This document shows positions 11,526 to 20,038 of a stretch of 28,272 nucleotides of DNA, one piece after another. This DNA is from JALOAF01 sp035446765 (GTDB taxonomy: Bacteria > Patescibacteriota > Gracilibacteria > Absconditabacterales > Absconditicoccaceae): positions 1 through 28,272 of the forward strand of contig DAOTFU010000012.1 of assembly GCA_035446765.1 (NCBI GenBank), given 5' to 3'. Under the pieces are notes generated by a model, which ran no database searches, was not told the origin of the DNA, and saw nothing but the letters and a program-made list of their open reading frames with translations. Position 1 is the first letter of the stretch, and the number at the start of each line of letters is the position of its first letter. The translations under genes and the position numbers were made by a program.

Positions 11526-12047
11526 ATGAAATCAATTATCACTCATAAAACAAATAATTTTATCTTGAAAATAAATAATAATACAGAATTTTTGATATAT
11601 TTGAGCTTGGCTTTTTTGGTTCCTTTTGTGATATGATGACCACAATTGCTTGTGTGATCACTTGTAAATTGTGCTATAATATTAGCTTGAATAAATCTAA
11701 ATAAAACAAAAATGCTACCAATAATATTGCTACCAAGTGTCGCAGTAATGGCTAGGTGATTAATTTTTGGTCCATTTACTATATTTTTGTTGTATTTGGC
11801 ACCATTTATACGAATAGGAAATCGACTTCTAGCAAATAGTATGAAATTGAGGTATAAAAAATGAATGAACATAATAATATGAATATCTGCTAAAGTTTGA
11901 TTTTTGTTTTTGGTGACAGTATTATTGATAAAACTAAATATATTGCCTGATATCTTTGCAAAAAGTATGTGATTGATACAACTATATACTGCTGCTATTT
12001 GAGCTTGATTGGCACTTGTAATACAATATTTAAAGAAGAAAATATAG
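11526..12047 (+). CDS. Small multi-pass membrane protein, possibly ECF S-component-like
   Basis: 173 residues with about five hydrophobic segments: FLIYLSLAFLVPFVIGGPQ, LLVGSLVNCAIILAG, MLPIILLPSVAVMARGLIFG followed by PFTIFLLYLAPFI, MNIIIGISAKVGFLFLVTVL, and a last helix around LYTAAIGAGLALVIQYL before KKKI. The P-x-L-L-P-S and A-P-F-I-x-I-G-N pattern resembles small integral membrane proteins of the ECF-transporter S-component kind or those loosely called iron hydrogenase in databases; I cannot decide between them. Two CGA codons fall in the membrane-proximal APFI-x-IGN-x-LL stretch, where Trp fits better than Arg. The TAG stop abuts the ATG of rimO without a gap, so the two are probably translationally coupled. 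Confidence 0.75.
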
Positions 12048-13439
12048 ATGATAAAATTTAATTTTTCTTTTATAAATCTATGATGCAATAAAAATCTAGT
12101 AGATACGCAATTTTTACTTGGAAATATTTTTGAATTGGCTGAAAATAATCCAAATTACGAAGTACACTACTCTACTGACCCATATGATCAAGATGTAAAA
12201 TATGTTTTTTTGAATACTTGTGGATTTATATCTAGCGCAAGAGAAGAGATGTTTGAAAATATGTATAAATTGTTAGATCAATGAAAAGAAATATATTTGA
12301 TGGGTTGTGGTGCATATTATTTTAAAAATCTAGACAAGACACAAATAGACAAAGATGAAATGAAAAAATGGGATGAATTGATGAAAAACGACAACATACA
12401 TTTTGTATCTTGGTCTGACTGGGATAAGGTGAATATAAATAATTTGATAAATTGATACGATAGCAAAAAAATATGACAAAGTAAAATATATGAGTGAACA
12501 AGAGCTTATACCAATGCAGAATATGGTTTTGAATACTTAAAAATAGCAGAATGATGTAATAATAATTGTAGTTTTTGTATCATACCAAAAATTAGAGGAA
12601 AACAAAAATCTTTGCCGATGGAAAATATTTTGAAGGAATTTGAAAATATGGTAAATGCGTGAATAGAAGAAATTATACTGATAGCACAAGATACAAATAG
12701 ATATTGAATTGATCTGTATGGCAAATCTATGCTATTTGAACTATTGGAAAAAATAGAAGAAATTGAATGAGACTTTAGGTACAGGATATTATATCTATAT
12801 CCTGATATATTAACTCTGAATCAGTTGGAAAAATTGAAAAATTTCAAAAAATTTATACCGTATTTTGATATACCACTACAGCATATTAGCACAAATGTTT
12901 TGAAAAATATGGGTAGATTTTATGACCAAAAAAATATATACAAATTGTTGAATTTTATAGATGAGAACTTTGATACTAGGTTTGTGAGAACAAATATAAT
13001 CGTGTGATTTCCAGGGGAAACTGAAGAAGAATTTAAAGAGCTTTGTGAATTTTTGGAAAAATCAAATTTTGATAATATAGCTTTGTTTGAATATCATGAT
13101 GAACCATTGGCAGAATCGAGTAAGTTATTAAATAAAATCGATGGAGACATTATTCACGAAAGATTCTTGAAATTGAAAAAGATTGTTGAATTCAAAGTGC
13201 AGAGTGCAGAGCGCAGAGTGCAGAGCGAGACCTCTTCACTATGAACCTTGAACACTGAACTAATTGGATATATAATGTGATTTAAATGAACTGAAGACAA
13301 TCCTACTATAATTGTGCGTCCACGACTACACGCTCCAGAAATTGATAGTTACGATAAAATTAAACTAAATCAAATCATATGAGCTTATAGCGAAAGCTGA
13401 GAATTGGATATAGGAGTCAAGATTGAATATAAAAAATAA
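12048..13439 (+). CDS. rimO: Ribosomal protein uS12 (or tRNA) methylthiotransferase, RimO/MiaB family
   Basis: 463 residues. The N-terminal UPF0004 domain has three cluster cysteines: Cys13 in NLGCNKNLVDTQ, Cys58 in LNTCGFISSAREE and Cys87 in LMGCGAYY. The radical-SAM core carries C170-x3-C174-x2-C177 (EGCNNNCSFCIIPKIRG), followed by IPYFDIPLQHIS and TNIIVGFPGETEEEF. The C-terminal part is TRAM-like, with VRP-x-LHAPEID. GCNKN-LVDTQ and SSAREE favour RimO, which methylthiolates an aspartate of uS12, over MiaB. The enzyme uses two 4Fe-4S clusters in the cytoplasm. Between core and TRAM the gene carries heptanucleotide repeats (13196-13259) encoding an unusual linker, KVQSAERRVQSETSS. The start follows the upstream stop directly. 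Confidence 0.92.
13196..13259 (+). repeat. Heptanucleotide tandem repeats inside rimO
   Basis: Five tandem 7-mers of type AGTGCAG or AGCGCAG (13196-13230, the last imperfect) are followed after 8 bp by three 7-mers ending in TGAA (CTATGAA, CCTTGAA, CACTGAA at 13239-13259). Unit length 7 is not a multiple of 3, so gain or loss of a copy would shift the frame. Confidence 0.85.
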
Positions 13440-13476
13440 ACAAAGTCAACCCTTAAAGCTAAGGAAAATCAATTTT

Positions 13477-13505
13477 TTGGATAAAAATACCTTTTTGAGT
13501 ATAAT
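13477..13505 (+). promoter_or_regulatory. Promoter of the PKD/TSP3 surface protein gene
   Basis: TTGGAT (13477-13482), a 17-bp spacer and TATAAT (13500-13505). The 14-mer TTTTTGAGTATAAT at 13492-13505 recurs exactly at 20695-20708 before another gene, which supports a real extended -10 element. Confidence 0.55.
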
Positions 13506-13521
13506 TATATTAGCTTTTTAT

Positions 13522-16449
13522 ATGGATGAAAAGCTAATGATAAACAAACTTTTGTGAAAAATTAGAAAAAAATCAATTTGGAAGTGAATATTTACATTAT
13601 TCATTAGTTTTTCTATTTTGGGAATAAGTCTGAGTAGCTATGAATGATTTTTGGATAATCTTAGGCAAACTGGTATACCAGTAGATGAGATATTGGAAAC
13701 TAATCAGGTATCTAGGTATGAACTTACAAGACTCTTGAATGCTGTAAATTGTAACGATTGTGTAAATACTCCTCAATGGATGATAGACAAATACATAAAT
13801 CCTCGATGGAATGACTTCACTGCTCTACCCGGAAAAGATTTTGGTGATATTTGATATAAATGATGATACTACAATGGTAAAATGTATTATTATTGTGTAG
13901 CATATGTATGAGATAATGTATGGATGAGATGATATCCAGAATGAGTAAGTCCAATATGTGATGGAAAATTTTGTGGAAATAGAAACACAACCATATGAGA
14001 GTTTCTGCAAGTAGTTTTAAACATTGCAGATCAGTATGTGTACAATAGATATCTAATAAATCGAAATGATGTAAAAGATTGGATGGATAGTCTTGACCAA
14101 GAAACATACCCATATGAAAACTTAAATGATGATGATACAAAAATAATAAAAGATAATGCTGCTCTCAATATATCTTGAATACTAAAAAGTGAAGAAGATT
14201 TGAGTACATATATGAAATACTGTATGTTTAATGTCGATAAGTGTGCTATGCAAAGTTTTGGTGATATAAAGCAATGATACCGACCTATATCTGAATTGAA
14301 TATACTGTATGATAATAATATAGTAGAACATGAAAAATTTAAAAACTGAGAAATACATGAATTGGTAGAGTGAAAATATGTATTGGAAACTTTGTATAAT
14401 TTATTTCAACTAATAGATTGTGAGTTTGACACAAACTATGATTGTGATCCAATGGAAAACATAGATGATAATTGTCCTAATGATTATAATCCTAGTCAAA
14501 AAGATACAGACTGAGACTGAATTGGGGACGTCTGTGACGATGATATAGATGGTGATTGAATATCAAACCCAATATGAATTGTAGATGATCTATGAAGAAT
14601 AGTTGTTTCAAAATTGAAAGATGGCTACGACAATTGTTTTTTTGTACAAAATAATGATCAGATAGATAGCAACAATAATGGCATATGAGATGCGTGTGAA
14701 AATTCGAATGAAAATCTATGAATGTATATAGATGTAAAAAAAATAAGTGGTCTTGCGCCAGCTACAGTATATCTGGAGGCTGTGACAGATTGAAAAATAT
14801 TGGACAATATAACACGAGATTTTGATGATTGAACTAAATGAGAATGAAAAGAAGTATCGCACACATATACAAATGAAGGAGTATATAACATAAGAGCTTA
14901 TGCAAAAGGTGTAAATAATGATGCTAATGCCAAAAATACTGTAGTTGTGTGAAGAAATACAGACAAAAATAATGCCACTCAAATAAAATTGGACAAAATA
15001 TCTGGTGATTTACCACTTGAAATAAAAATAAGTGCAGATATTCAATGAAGTTTTGATAATTTAGTATGGAATTGGTGAGATGGTGAGATAGAAAATGAAG
15101 ATAATAAAGAATTTATCAAAATATTTAGAGAACAAAAGAGCCAGGTGGTTACCCTAAAGGGTATGAAAAACTGAGAAGTTGTATTTGCGGCAAGTGCAAT
15201 ACTGTGAATTGGTAGCTGAGAAATAGCTAGCTTGTTGAATACAAATAAAGTAATGATAGAAAAATGAGATGAACTTTTTGCAAATACAAAAATATCATGA
15301 TTTGATAAACAGGATATTGAAAATATAAATTGGAATTGGTGAGATGGTGAGATAGAAAACAACAAAAAACTTGACCATAATCATAAATATGAGAAGGCTT
15401 GAGAAAAAATAATAATACAAACAGTAAAGTTAAAAAACTGAAAAGAAATAAAAAACTTTTTGACAGTATATATAAGAGATCGTACATTAGAATCTTCTTA
15501 CGCTATAAAAACTAGCATAAATGAATTGGTATCTAGTAGTAATGAAAATCTGGTATTTACGATAAAAAAAATTGGATATATACCTGATACTTTGCTAATG
15601 TTGATGAGATATAAAGAATGAGATACAGAAAGAATAAGTGATTGATTGGACGTACGACCCAAACAAAAAGAAAATAAATATGGTGTAGAATGAATATATT
15701 ATCCAAAAACATCACTTTTTGTAGACGAATGTATAAGTTTGGAAACAAGTGAAACTATAACAATATCAAACAAAGATATGTGTATGGAAGCTTATATAAA
15801 TTGAGAATTGTGAGATTATTTGTGTGATATGGATTGAGATTGAATTCCTGATATATGTGATGATGATATAGATGGTGATGGAAAGCCAAACTTAATATGA
15901 ATACTAGAATATGAAAATAATAACTGTGAAATAAATGCAGAAAATATAAATAGTGAAATACTCTATATGCACAACGATATTTGTGGCTTGGATAATTGTC
16001 CAATATTTGAGAATCTAGATCAAATGGACCTAAACAATAACGGTTGGTGAGACCAATGTGATTGATTGTTTTTAAACTTGGATAATAATTGATGAGAAGA
16101 TGATGAATATAATAACGATACCGATAACGACTGAATAATAAATGACCTAGATATGTGTCCGGAAATACCTGAAAACTATAATGGTATAGAAGACCTGGAT
16201 GGTTGTCCAGAAATATGAGCAAATGAAAACTGTAATATATGATGATTAGATTATAATATCAATATAGACGATATAGAAAACTCAAGTCCAATAGCAGTTG
16301 CTGAATGTCTATCTTGTCCTTGTGTGTTTTCTGACTTTTCAAGTGACTTAATGATGAATGATAAAATACAAGCACTATTGTGGGATATAAATATAGATGT
16401 CTTGTATAACAGCTCTTTGGTAGAATCAATTTTAAAATTTTTAGAATAA
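13522..16449 (+). CDS. Large exported protein with thrombospondin type-3 repeats and PKD domains
   Basis: 975 residues from ATG 13522. The in-frame ATG at 13537 is an alternative, leaving more room after the predicted promoter. Residues about 22-38 (IFTLFISFSILGISLSS) form a signal or N-terminal anchor. A Cys-containing region follows (VNCNDCVNTPQ, ICDGKFCGNRN). Calcium-binding TSP3 motifs lie near 317-350 (DTDGDGIGDVCDDDIDGDGI), 764-790 (DMDGDGIPDICDDDIDGDG) and 864-898 (DTDNDGIINDLDMCPE). PKD-type beta-sandwich modules lie near 408-463 and 493-640, two of them marked by WNWGDGEIEN. Such proteins act outside the cell as calcium-stabilised adhesins or spacers; the target is unknown. There is no SLH or LPXTG anchor at the C-terminus. 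Many Gly positions of the TSP3 motifs are TGA codons. It ends at a strong terminator. Confidence 0.9.
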
Positions 16450-16482
16450 AAAAACGTTCCAACTCATTGGAACGTTTTTTAA
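16449..16482. terminator. Bidirectional rho-independent terminator
   Basis: AAAACGTTCCA / TGGAACGTTTT stem with A-run on the left and T-run on the right, between the PKD/TSP3 gene (+) and a membrane protein gene (-). Confidence 0.9.
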
Positions 16483-16498
16483 AATTTTATATATTAAG

Positions 16499-17083
16499 TT
16501 ATTCAAATAATCATTTTTTTGTATCTTCATGGTCCTCTCTTCACTTATGTTTTTCATCTACCATATTAATTATCTTGGTTTTTTTTCAAGTTTCTTTGGC
16601 TGATTTGATGACAGACACCAATGTAAGTATAATACCAATCAATAATAACACTTGGATAAATTTACCTCATCCTGATACTATAACTCTAGATGTTACTCAT
16701 GAAGCTACATGTATAGTGTCTGTAATAGCAAAGAATGATGTAGTAATGATAAACAAAAACAAAAAGTTTATAAGCGAGTCATTGTCTCTTCAGCCAAAAT
16801 ATGATAATAATAAATTTTTAAATTTGAAACTAATGTTTCGTCCTATGAGTATAATCATAGACACAAGTATTATCAGTGTAGATTTGAAATAGCTTGAAGA
16901 AAATAATCGTACTCCATATCCACCACTACCTCTAAGAGAGGTAACTTTTAGTATAGGAAAGAACAATAAACAAAACAACAAAACTAACAAATAAATCACA
17001 AACCATTTTTCACGCTTGCTATATCTATTAAATTTGTGTAATAATTTCATCATTTTTTGAGATGCTTTTGAGTTTTTAGCCAT
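16499..17083 (-). CDS. Membrane protein of unknown function
   Basis: 194 residues. A basic N-terminus (MAKNSKASQKMMKLLHKFNR, then YSKREK) precedes about four membrane helices: WFVIYLLVLLFCLLFFPIL, STLIILVSMIILIG, INFLFLFINITTSFFAI and FIQVLLLIGIILTLVSVI. A soluble, charged tail (KTKIINMVDEKHKGREDHED) lies at the C-terminus. The short Gly-rich loop SLRGSGGYG follows the first helix. I recognise no family. TGA codons inside it encode Gly, including at the SYFG junction. It converges on the PKD/TSP3 gene across a shared terminator. The next minus-strand gene upstream, another small membrane protein, ends 77 bp away. Confidence 0.75.
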
Positions 17084-17159
17084 TTGTGTTGATGAAAAAA
17101 GATAAATATTTTTTTTAGTCTAATTTTTATAAAACTTTTGTCAATAAATTTTTTCCTAA

Positions 17160-17585
17160 CTACAAAGTATAGTCTTCATAAAATCTTTCCTCAAAACTAT
17201 CATCATAATACAATTGATCTCTATACTGATTTTCTTCCTGACTTTTTTGAATAATATCTTTTATTTGAAACGCCTTTTCTATCATATCACCAGCTTTGTT
17301 GAAAATGTTTTTTGCACTATAATCTTCATAATCATCCAATCACATTCGTTTGAAAACCAATGGAAAGAAAAACAACAAAAATACAGTCAAAAATATTCAC
17401 ATAATCATATACCTAATACTATTCCATGCTTTTTTAATTTTTTCTTCTTTTCATTGAGAAAATATAAACAAAAATATGGCACGTATAAAGGCATATATAC
17501 TTCAAGCTGAAATAGCTATAATAACCAATGCTAATATTATAAGTATCGCATTTTGTATAGAGCTAGTAGCATAAGATTCTGGCAT
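17160..17585 (-). CDS. Small two-helix membrane protein, unknown function
   Basis: 141 residues, MPESYATSSIQNAILIILAL at the start. Two hydrophobic segments (AILIILALVIIAISAGSIYA running into FIRAIFLFIF, and MIIWIFLTVFLLFFFPLVF) are separated by a short basic loop with KAWNSIRYM. The C-terminal 55 residues are hydrophilic and very acidic (LDDYEDYSAKN, QYRDQLYYDDSFEERFYEDY). No cysteines or catalytic motif are visible. It lies 36 bp downstream of bS16 on the same strand, so it probably shares the ribosomal protein transcript. The layout is slightly pilin-like, but it lacks a cleavable signal. I do not recognise the family. Confidence 0.7.
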
Positions 17586-17621
17586 TTAATTTGTGTTTAT
17601 ATTTGTAAAAAAGACAAAAGA

Positions 17622-18185
17622 TTATTCTTTTGTCTCATCTGTTTCTTCTGTTTTCTCTTCCTCTTTTGGCTCTTCTTCAACAATCTCCTCTTTTATCTCT
17701 TCTTTAGATTCTGGAGTAGCATCTTCAGTTTTTTCTTCTACTTTATCTTCAATTTTTTCTTCAGTTTTTTCTTCTACAATATCATTTGCCTCTTCTGGTT
17801 TTGCTTCCTCTACCTTCTCAGCTTCTGCTTTTGCGGCTGCCTCTGATTTTTCTTTTGCTTCTGCTTGTTTAGCTTCTGCTTCTGCCTTTTTTTCAGCTTC
17901 TTTAGCTTTTCATTTTGTGCTTTCTCTTTCCAAAAAATATTCTTTAAACATTTTGTCTTTTGTCTCAGCAAAAAGTAGTTTTGCTACCCTCTCTGAAGGT
18001 TGCGCTCATTTTGAAATCCAATTTTTTATCTCATCTATATTTGCTTCCATTGTGTGAGACAAAGGATTGAATCGTCACAAAACTAATTTGTAACCAGATT
18101 GAGCTGGCTTTGTATGTTCTGTAAGTACTATACGATAAAATGGTGCTTTCTTTCTACCATGTCTTGCTAATCTTATCTTTAACAT
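17622..18185 (-). CDS. rpsP: Ribosomal protein bS16 with long acidic C-terminal extension
   Basis: 187 residues. The first 80 match bS16: MLKIRLARHGRKKAPFYRIV, the G-x-FNP motif and GAQPSERVAKLL. bS16 binds 16S rRNA in the small-subunit body and helps assembly. Usual length is about 75-100 residues. Here a tail of about 100 residues follows, first K/A/E-rich (KAKEAEKKAEAEAKQAEAKE), then nearly all Glu/Lys/Thr and ending EETDETKE. It is probably a charged, disordered or single-helix extension. The glycine before the FNP motif is TGA and the residue after it is CGA. The ATG at 18185 gives the canonical MLKIRL start. bL33 lies 37 bp upstream, in a likely small ribosomal operon. Confidence 0.95.
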
Positions 18186-18222
18186 TGATTTTAAATTTAC
18201 ATTATTAAAAATTTGCTAGAAA

Positions 18223-18396
18223 TTATTTTAATTTTTCTCTAGACTTGTGTAAGGTGTGTGCTTTACATTGTTTACAGTATTTTTTTTGTTCTAGTTTTGG
18301 TGTAATTGCTTTGTTGATGCTTGTAAAATAATTTACTTTTTTACACTCAGAACATTGCATTGCTACTGTAATTCTTCATCATTTCTTTTTTGCCAT
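18223..18396 (-). CDS. rpmG: Ribosomal protein bL33, zinc-ribbon form
   Basis: 57 residues: MAKKKGGRITVAMQCSECKK at the start, then VNYFTSINKAITPKLEQKKY, CKQCKAHTLHKSREKLK at the end. Two CxxC pairs (CSEC, CKQC) form the zinc-ribbon type of this large-subunit protein. Both glycines in KKGG are consecutive TGA codons. Length fits the family. It is the first gene of a minus-strand run with rpsP. Confidence 0.93.
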
Positions 18397-18506
18397 AATA
18401 AGAATCCTGAATAATCTAAAAATAATTTTTTAAACGATTATCATCTAAATTCTGACTCATAGAAATTAGATAATAAGCTATTTTGTTACGAATGACTACT
18501 AAGATA

Positions 18507-18571
18507 GTTAAAAGTTATAAAAATGAAAGTTTGTAAAGTTTAGTTACCTTTCAACTTTATAAACGTTTAAC
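18507..18571. repeat. Long imperfect inverted repeat
   Basis: GTTAAAAGTTATAAA at the left pairs with TTTATAAACGTTTAAC at the right, with one mismatch and one bulge. Inside, GAAAG and CTTTC can pair. It lies just 3' (minus strand) of the tRNA-like repeats and could end their transcript; there is no clear T-run. Confidence 0.45.
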
Positions 18572-18575
18572 TTAA

Positions 18576-18660
18576 TTTGGCTTTGGGCAGATCCAGTAGA
18601 ATCCGACCTGTCCGGTCATTTTATGACCGAGACCGCTCTAAGCAACTGAACGTTTTCAAA
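18576..18660 (-). repeat. tRNA-like 85-bp tandem repeat, copy 1
   Basis: Identical to 18661-18745. Read on the minus strand it contains a D-arm-like stretch (CAGTTGCTTAGAGC), a hairpin with AAA loop where the anticodon arm should be (CGGTCAT/ATGACCG), and the tRNA 3' acceptor strand CTGCCCAAAGCC. The T-arm does not fold and no matching 5' acceptor strand is present, so it is not a normal tRNA. Confidence 0.8.
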
Positions 18661-18745
18661 TTTGGCTTTGGGCAGATCCAGTAGAATCCGACCTGTCCGG
18701 TCATTTTATGACCGAGACCGCTCTAAGCAACTGAACGTTTTCAAA
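18661..18745 (-). repeat. tRNA-like 85-bp tandem repeat, copy 2
   Basis: A perfect second copy of 18576-18660, directly abutting the 3' side of the intact tRNA at 18748. Its first 15 plus-strand bases are the same as those at the 3' end of that tRNA, which indicates origin from it. Confidence 0.8.
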
Positions 18746-18747
18746 TT

Positions 18748-18821
18748 TGGCTTTGGGCAGATTTGAACCGCCGACCTCGCCCTTATGAGAGGCGCGCTCT
18801 AACCAACTGAGCTACAAAGCC
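18748..18821 (-). tRNA. tRNA with CAU anticodon (Met elongator or Ile2)
   Basis: Minus strand: acceptor GGCTTTG pairs with CAAAGCC. The D-arm is GCTCAGTTGGTTAGAGC, the anticodon loop CTCATAA gives CAU, and the T-arm is GGCGG-TTCAAAT-CTGCC with discriminator A. CCA is not encoded. The arms are complete, so it is probably functional. Elongator Met and lysidine-modified Ile2 cannot be separated with confidence; the body resembles elongator Met. Its 5' ten bases overlap the end of the GIY-YIG gene. Confidence 0.9.
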
Positions 18822-18823
18822 AT
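18796..18823. repeat. 28-bp tRNA-derived direct repeat, copy proximal to intact tRNA
   Basis: Identical over 28 bp to 19120-19147. It covers the tRNA 5' acceptor strand and D-arm plus flanking bases. The two copies, 324 bp apart, flank the GIY-YIG gene. Confidence 0.9.
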
Positions 18824-19054
18824 AAATCTTTCTACTGCTTTTCTATCTTTTTGTTTTTTGAGAGACAATTCTTGTTTCAAAGCAGAATTATAATCTTTAA
18901 ACTCTTTGACAAACAATAGTTTTAATGGTCTATTATTCTTTGTTGACTTTACTAATCATCTATTATGTTCTTCAAACCTTCTTTCTACATTTTGACTACT
19001 TCAAATATAGTATTTTCAATTTTTCATTTCTAATATATAAACAAATCACTTCAT
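18812..19054 (-). CDS. Small GIY-YIG nuclease-domain protein
   Basis: 80 residues: MKGFVYILEMKNGKYYIGSS at the start, then QNVERRFEEHNRG. VYIL (residues 5-8) and YIG (16-18) are the family hallmarks, R25/R26 lie in the expected helix, and E62 in ALKQELSLKK is the likely metal-binding Glu. It is a single-domain UPF0213-type protein; such proteins are often mislabelled UvrC. Family members include homing and repair nucleases that cut DNA. The TAG stop lies within the 5' end of the intact CAU tRNA (GGCTTTGTAGC), so its last codons M-A-L are tRNA acceptor sequence. Upstream lies a truncated tRNA copy. The arrangement suggests a mobile or homing element using tRNA sequence as target, as inference. 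Confidence 0.85.
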
Positions 19055-19078
19055 TATTATTTGAATACTATATATTAA

Positions 19079-19146
19079 GATTTGAAACGTCGACCTTCCT
19101 CGGTTCTTTGAACCGGGATGCTCTAACCAACTGAGCTACAAAGCCA
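19079..19146 (-). pseudogene. Truncated tRNA (5' two-thirds of the CAU-type tRNA)
   Basis: Minus strand: GGCTTTGTAGCTCAGTTGG and the rest of the D-arm match the intact tRNA exactly. The anticodon arm is replaced by a perfect hairpin (CGGTTC-AAA-GAACCG). The sequence continues to a T-loop-like TTTCAAATC and then stops matching. The 3' T-stem and acceptor strand are missing and replaced by the GIY-YIG leader. Confidence 0.8.
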
Positions 19147-19147
19147 T
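19120..19147. repeat. 28-bp tRNA-derived direct repeat, distal copy
   Basis: Identical to 18796-18823. It lies in the truncated tRNA upstream of the GIY-YIG gene. Confidence 0.9.
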
Positions 19148-19166
19148 TTGTGGTCGCAAATTTTAA

Positions 19167-19256
19167 TGGCGGAGAAGGCGGGATTCGAACCCGCGGTACG
19201 ATCGCTCGTACGACTCGTTAGCAGTGAGCTCCTTTCGACCACTCAGGCACCTCTCC
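19167..19256 (-). tRNA. tRNA-Ser (GCU)
   Basis: Class II tRNA on the minus strand. Acceptor GGAGAGG pairs with CTTCTCC with one G-U pair. Loop CTGCTAA gives anticodon GCU. There is a long variable arm (CGTACGAGCGATCGTACCG region), T-arm CGGGTTCGAATCCCG, discriminator G, and an encoded CCA at 19167-19169. It reads AGC/AGU serine codons. Confidence 0.93.
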
Positions 19257-19373
19257 ACTATACAAAAAAATAGTCCTCAAAAATTTGCGGTGATATGTGT
19301 ATAAATAATTCTCATTGAAATTCAAGCGTAAAACTATAAAAAACTTGTAGTAACTTTAATACTATTGAGAGAA

Positions 19374-20012
19374 ATGTTGAATAAAATAAAGAGTAAAATA
19401 AAGAAAATATTTGAAAAAAACGGATCTCATGATTTAGATCACACTATGAGAGTACACTATTTGTGCAAACATATTGGTCAAAAAGAATGAGCAAATATAG
19501 AAATACTGGAAATTGCCTCTCTTTTGCACGATATTTGAAGACCAAAACAATCTGAGACAAAATGAAAAATATGTCATGCAGAATATTGAGCAAAATTGGC
19601 AAAAGAAATTTTGGATGAATTTGGATTGTGAGAAGACAAAATAAATGAAATAGTACACTGTATACAAACACACAGATTTAGAAAAAACAATGAACCAAAA
19701 AGTTTGGAGGCAAAAGTATTGTTTGATGCGGATAAGATTGATAGTATATGAGCTGTGTGAATATGAAGAGCTTTTATGTATGCAAATGAAGTTTGAGCAA
19801 AATTGCACAATGATAAACATGTAGATTTGTTGAAAACTGAAGAATACAGTATAGATGACACTGCTTATAGAGAATATATAGTCAAATTATCAAAAATAAA
19901 AGATAGAATGTTTACCAAAACTGGTAAAAAACTAGCAGAACAAAGACACCATAGGATGAATAAGTTTTTTGAAAACATAATAGAAGAAACTCGATGACTA
20001 GAAAATTTGTAA
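19374..20012 (+). CDS. HD-domain phosphohydrolase
   Basis: 212 residues. HD-superfamily metal ligands are visible: His23 in SHDLDHTMRV, the His52-Asp53 pair in LLHDIGRPKQ, His in HCIQTHRF, and Asp in LFDADKIDSIGAVGIGRA. This HDc layout is that of small cytoplasmic metal-dependent phosphohydrolases acting on nucleotides or related phosphate esters; the substrate is unknown. The glycines in HDIG and IGAVGIG are mostly TGA. The ATG at 19374 follows GAGAG, one of the few possible Shine-Dalgarno sequences here. It diverges from the tRNA cluster and is followed 26 bp later by an unrecognised gene, probably in the same transcript. Confidence 0.9.
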
Positions 20013-20038
20013 AAAATTTTAAACAATAAATATATAAA

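Larger units (their letters stand above)
18397..18747. other. Non-coding region between bL33 and the tRNA cluster
   Basis: No gene is visible on either strand. The part next to bL33 (18397-18506) is AT-rich leader and probably carries its promoter. 18507-18571 is an imperfect inverted repeat, and 18576-18745 holds two tRNA-like 85-bp repeats listed separately. Confidence 0.6.

Noticed and set aside
12048..13439. MiaB rather than RimO
   Set aside because: LGCNKN-LVDTQ and SSAREE fit RimO better. The call is not absolute, since close relatives differ little.
18576..18745. Two extra functional tRNAs, for instance a UGA- or CGA-reading tRNA
   Set aside because: No 5' acceptor partner, no foldable T-arm, and no UCA or UCG in a proper anticodon loop.
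18576..18745. CRISPR array
   Set aside because: The units are directly abutting with no spacers, and no Cas genes are present.
19079..19146. Intact tRNA-Leu or tRNA-Gly (UCA) upstream of the nuclease gene
   Set aside because: CAA and TCA triplets occur in the loop region, but no 5-bp stem with a 7-nt loop places either as an anticodon, and the 3' acceptor strand is missing.
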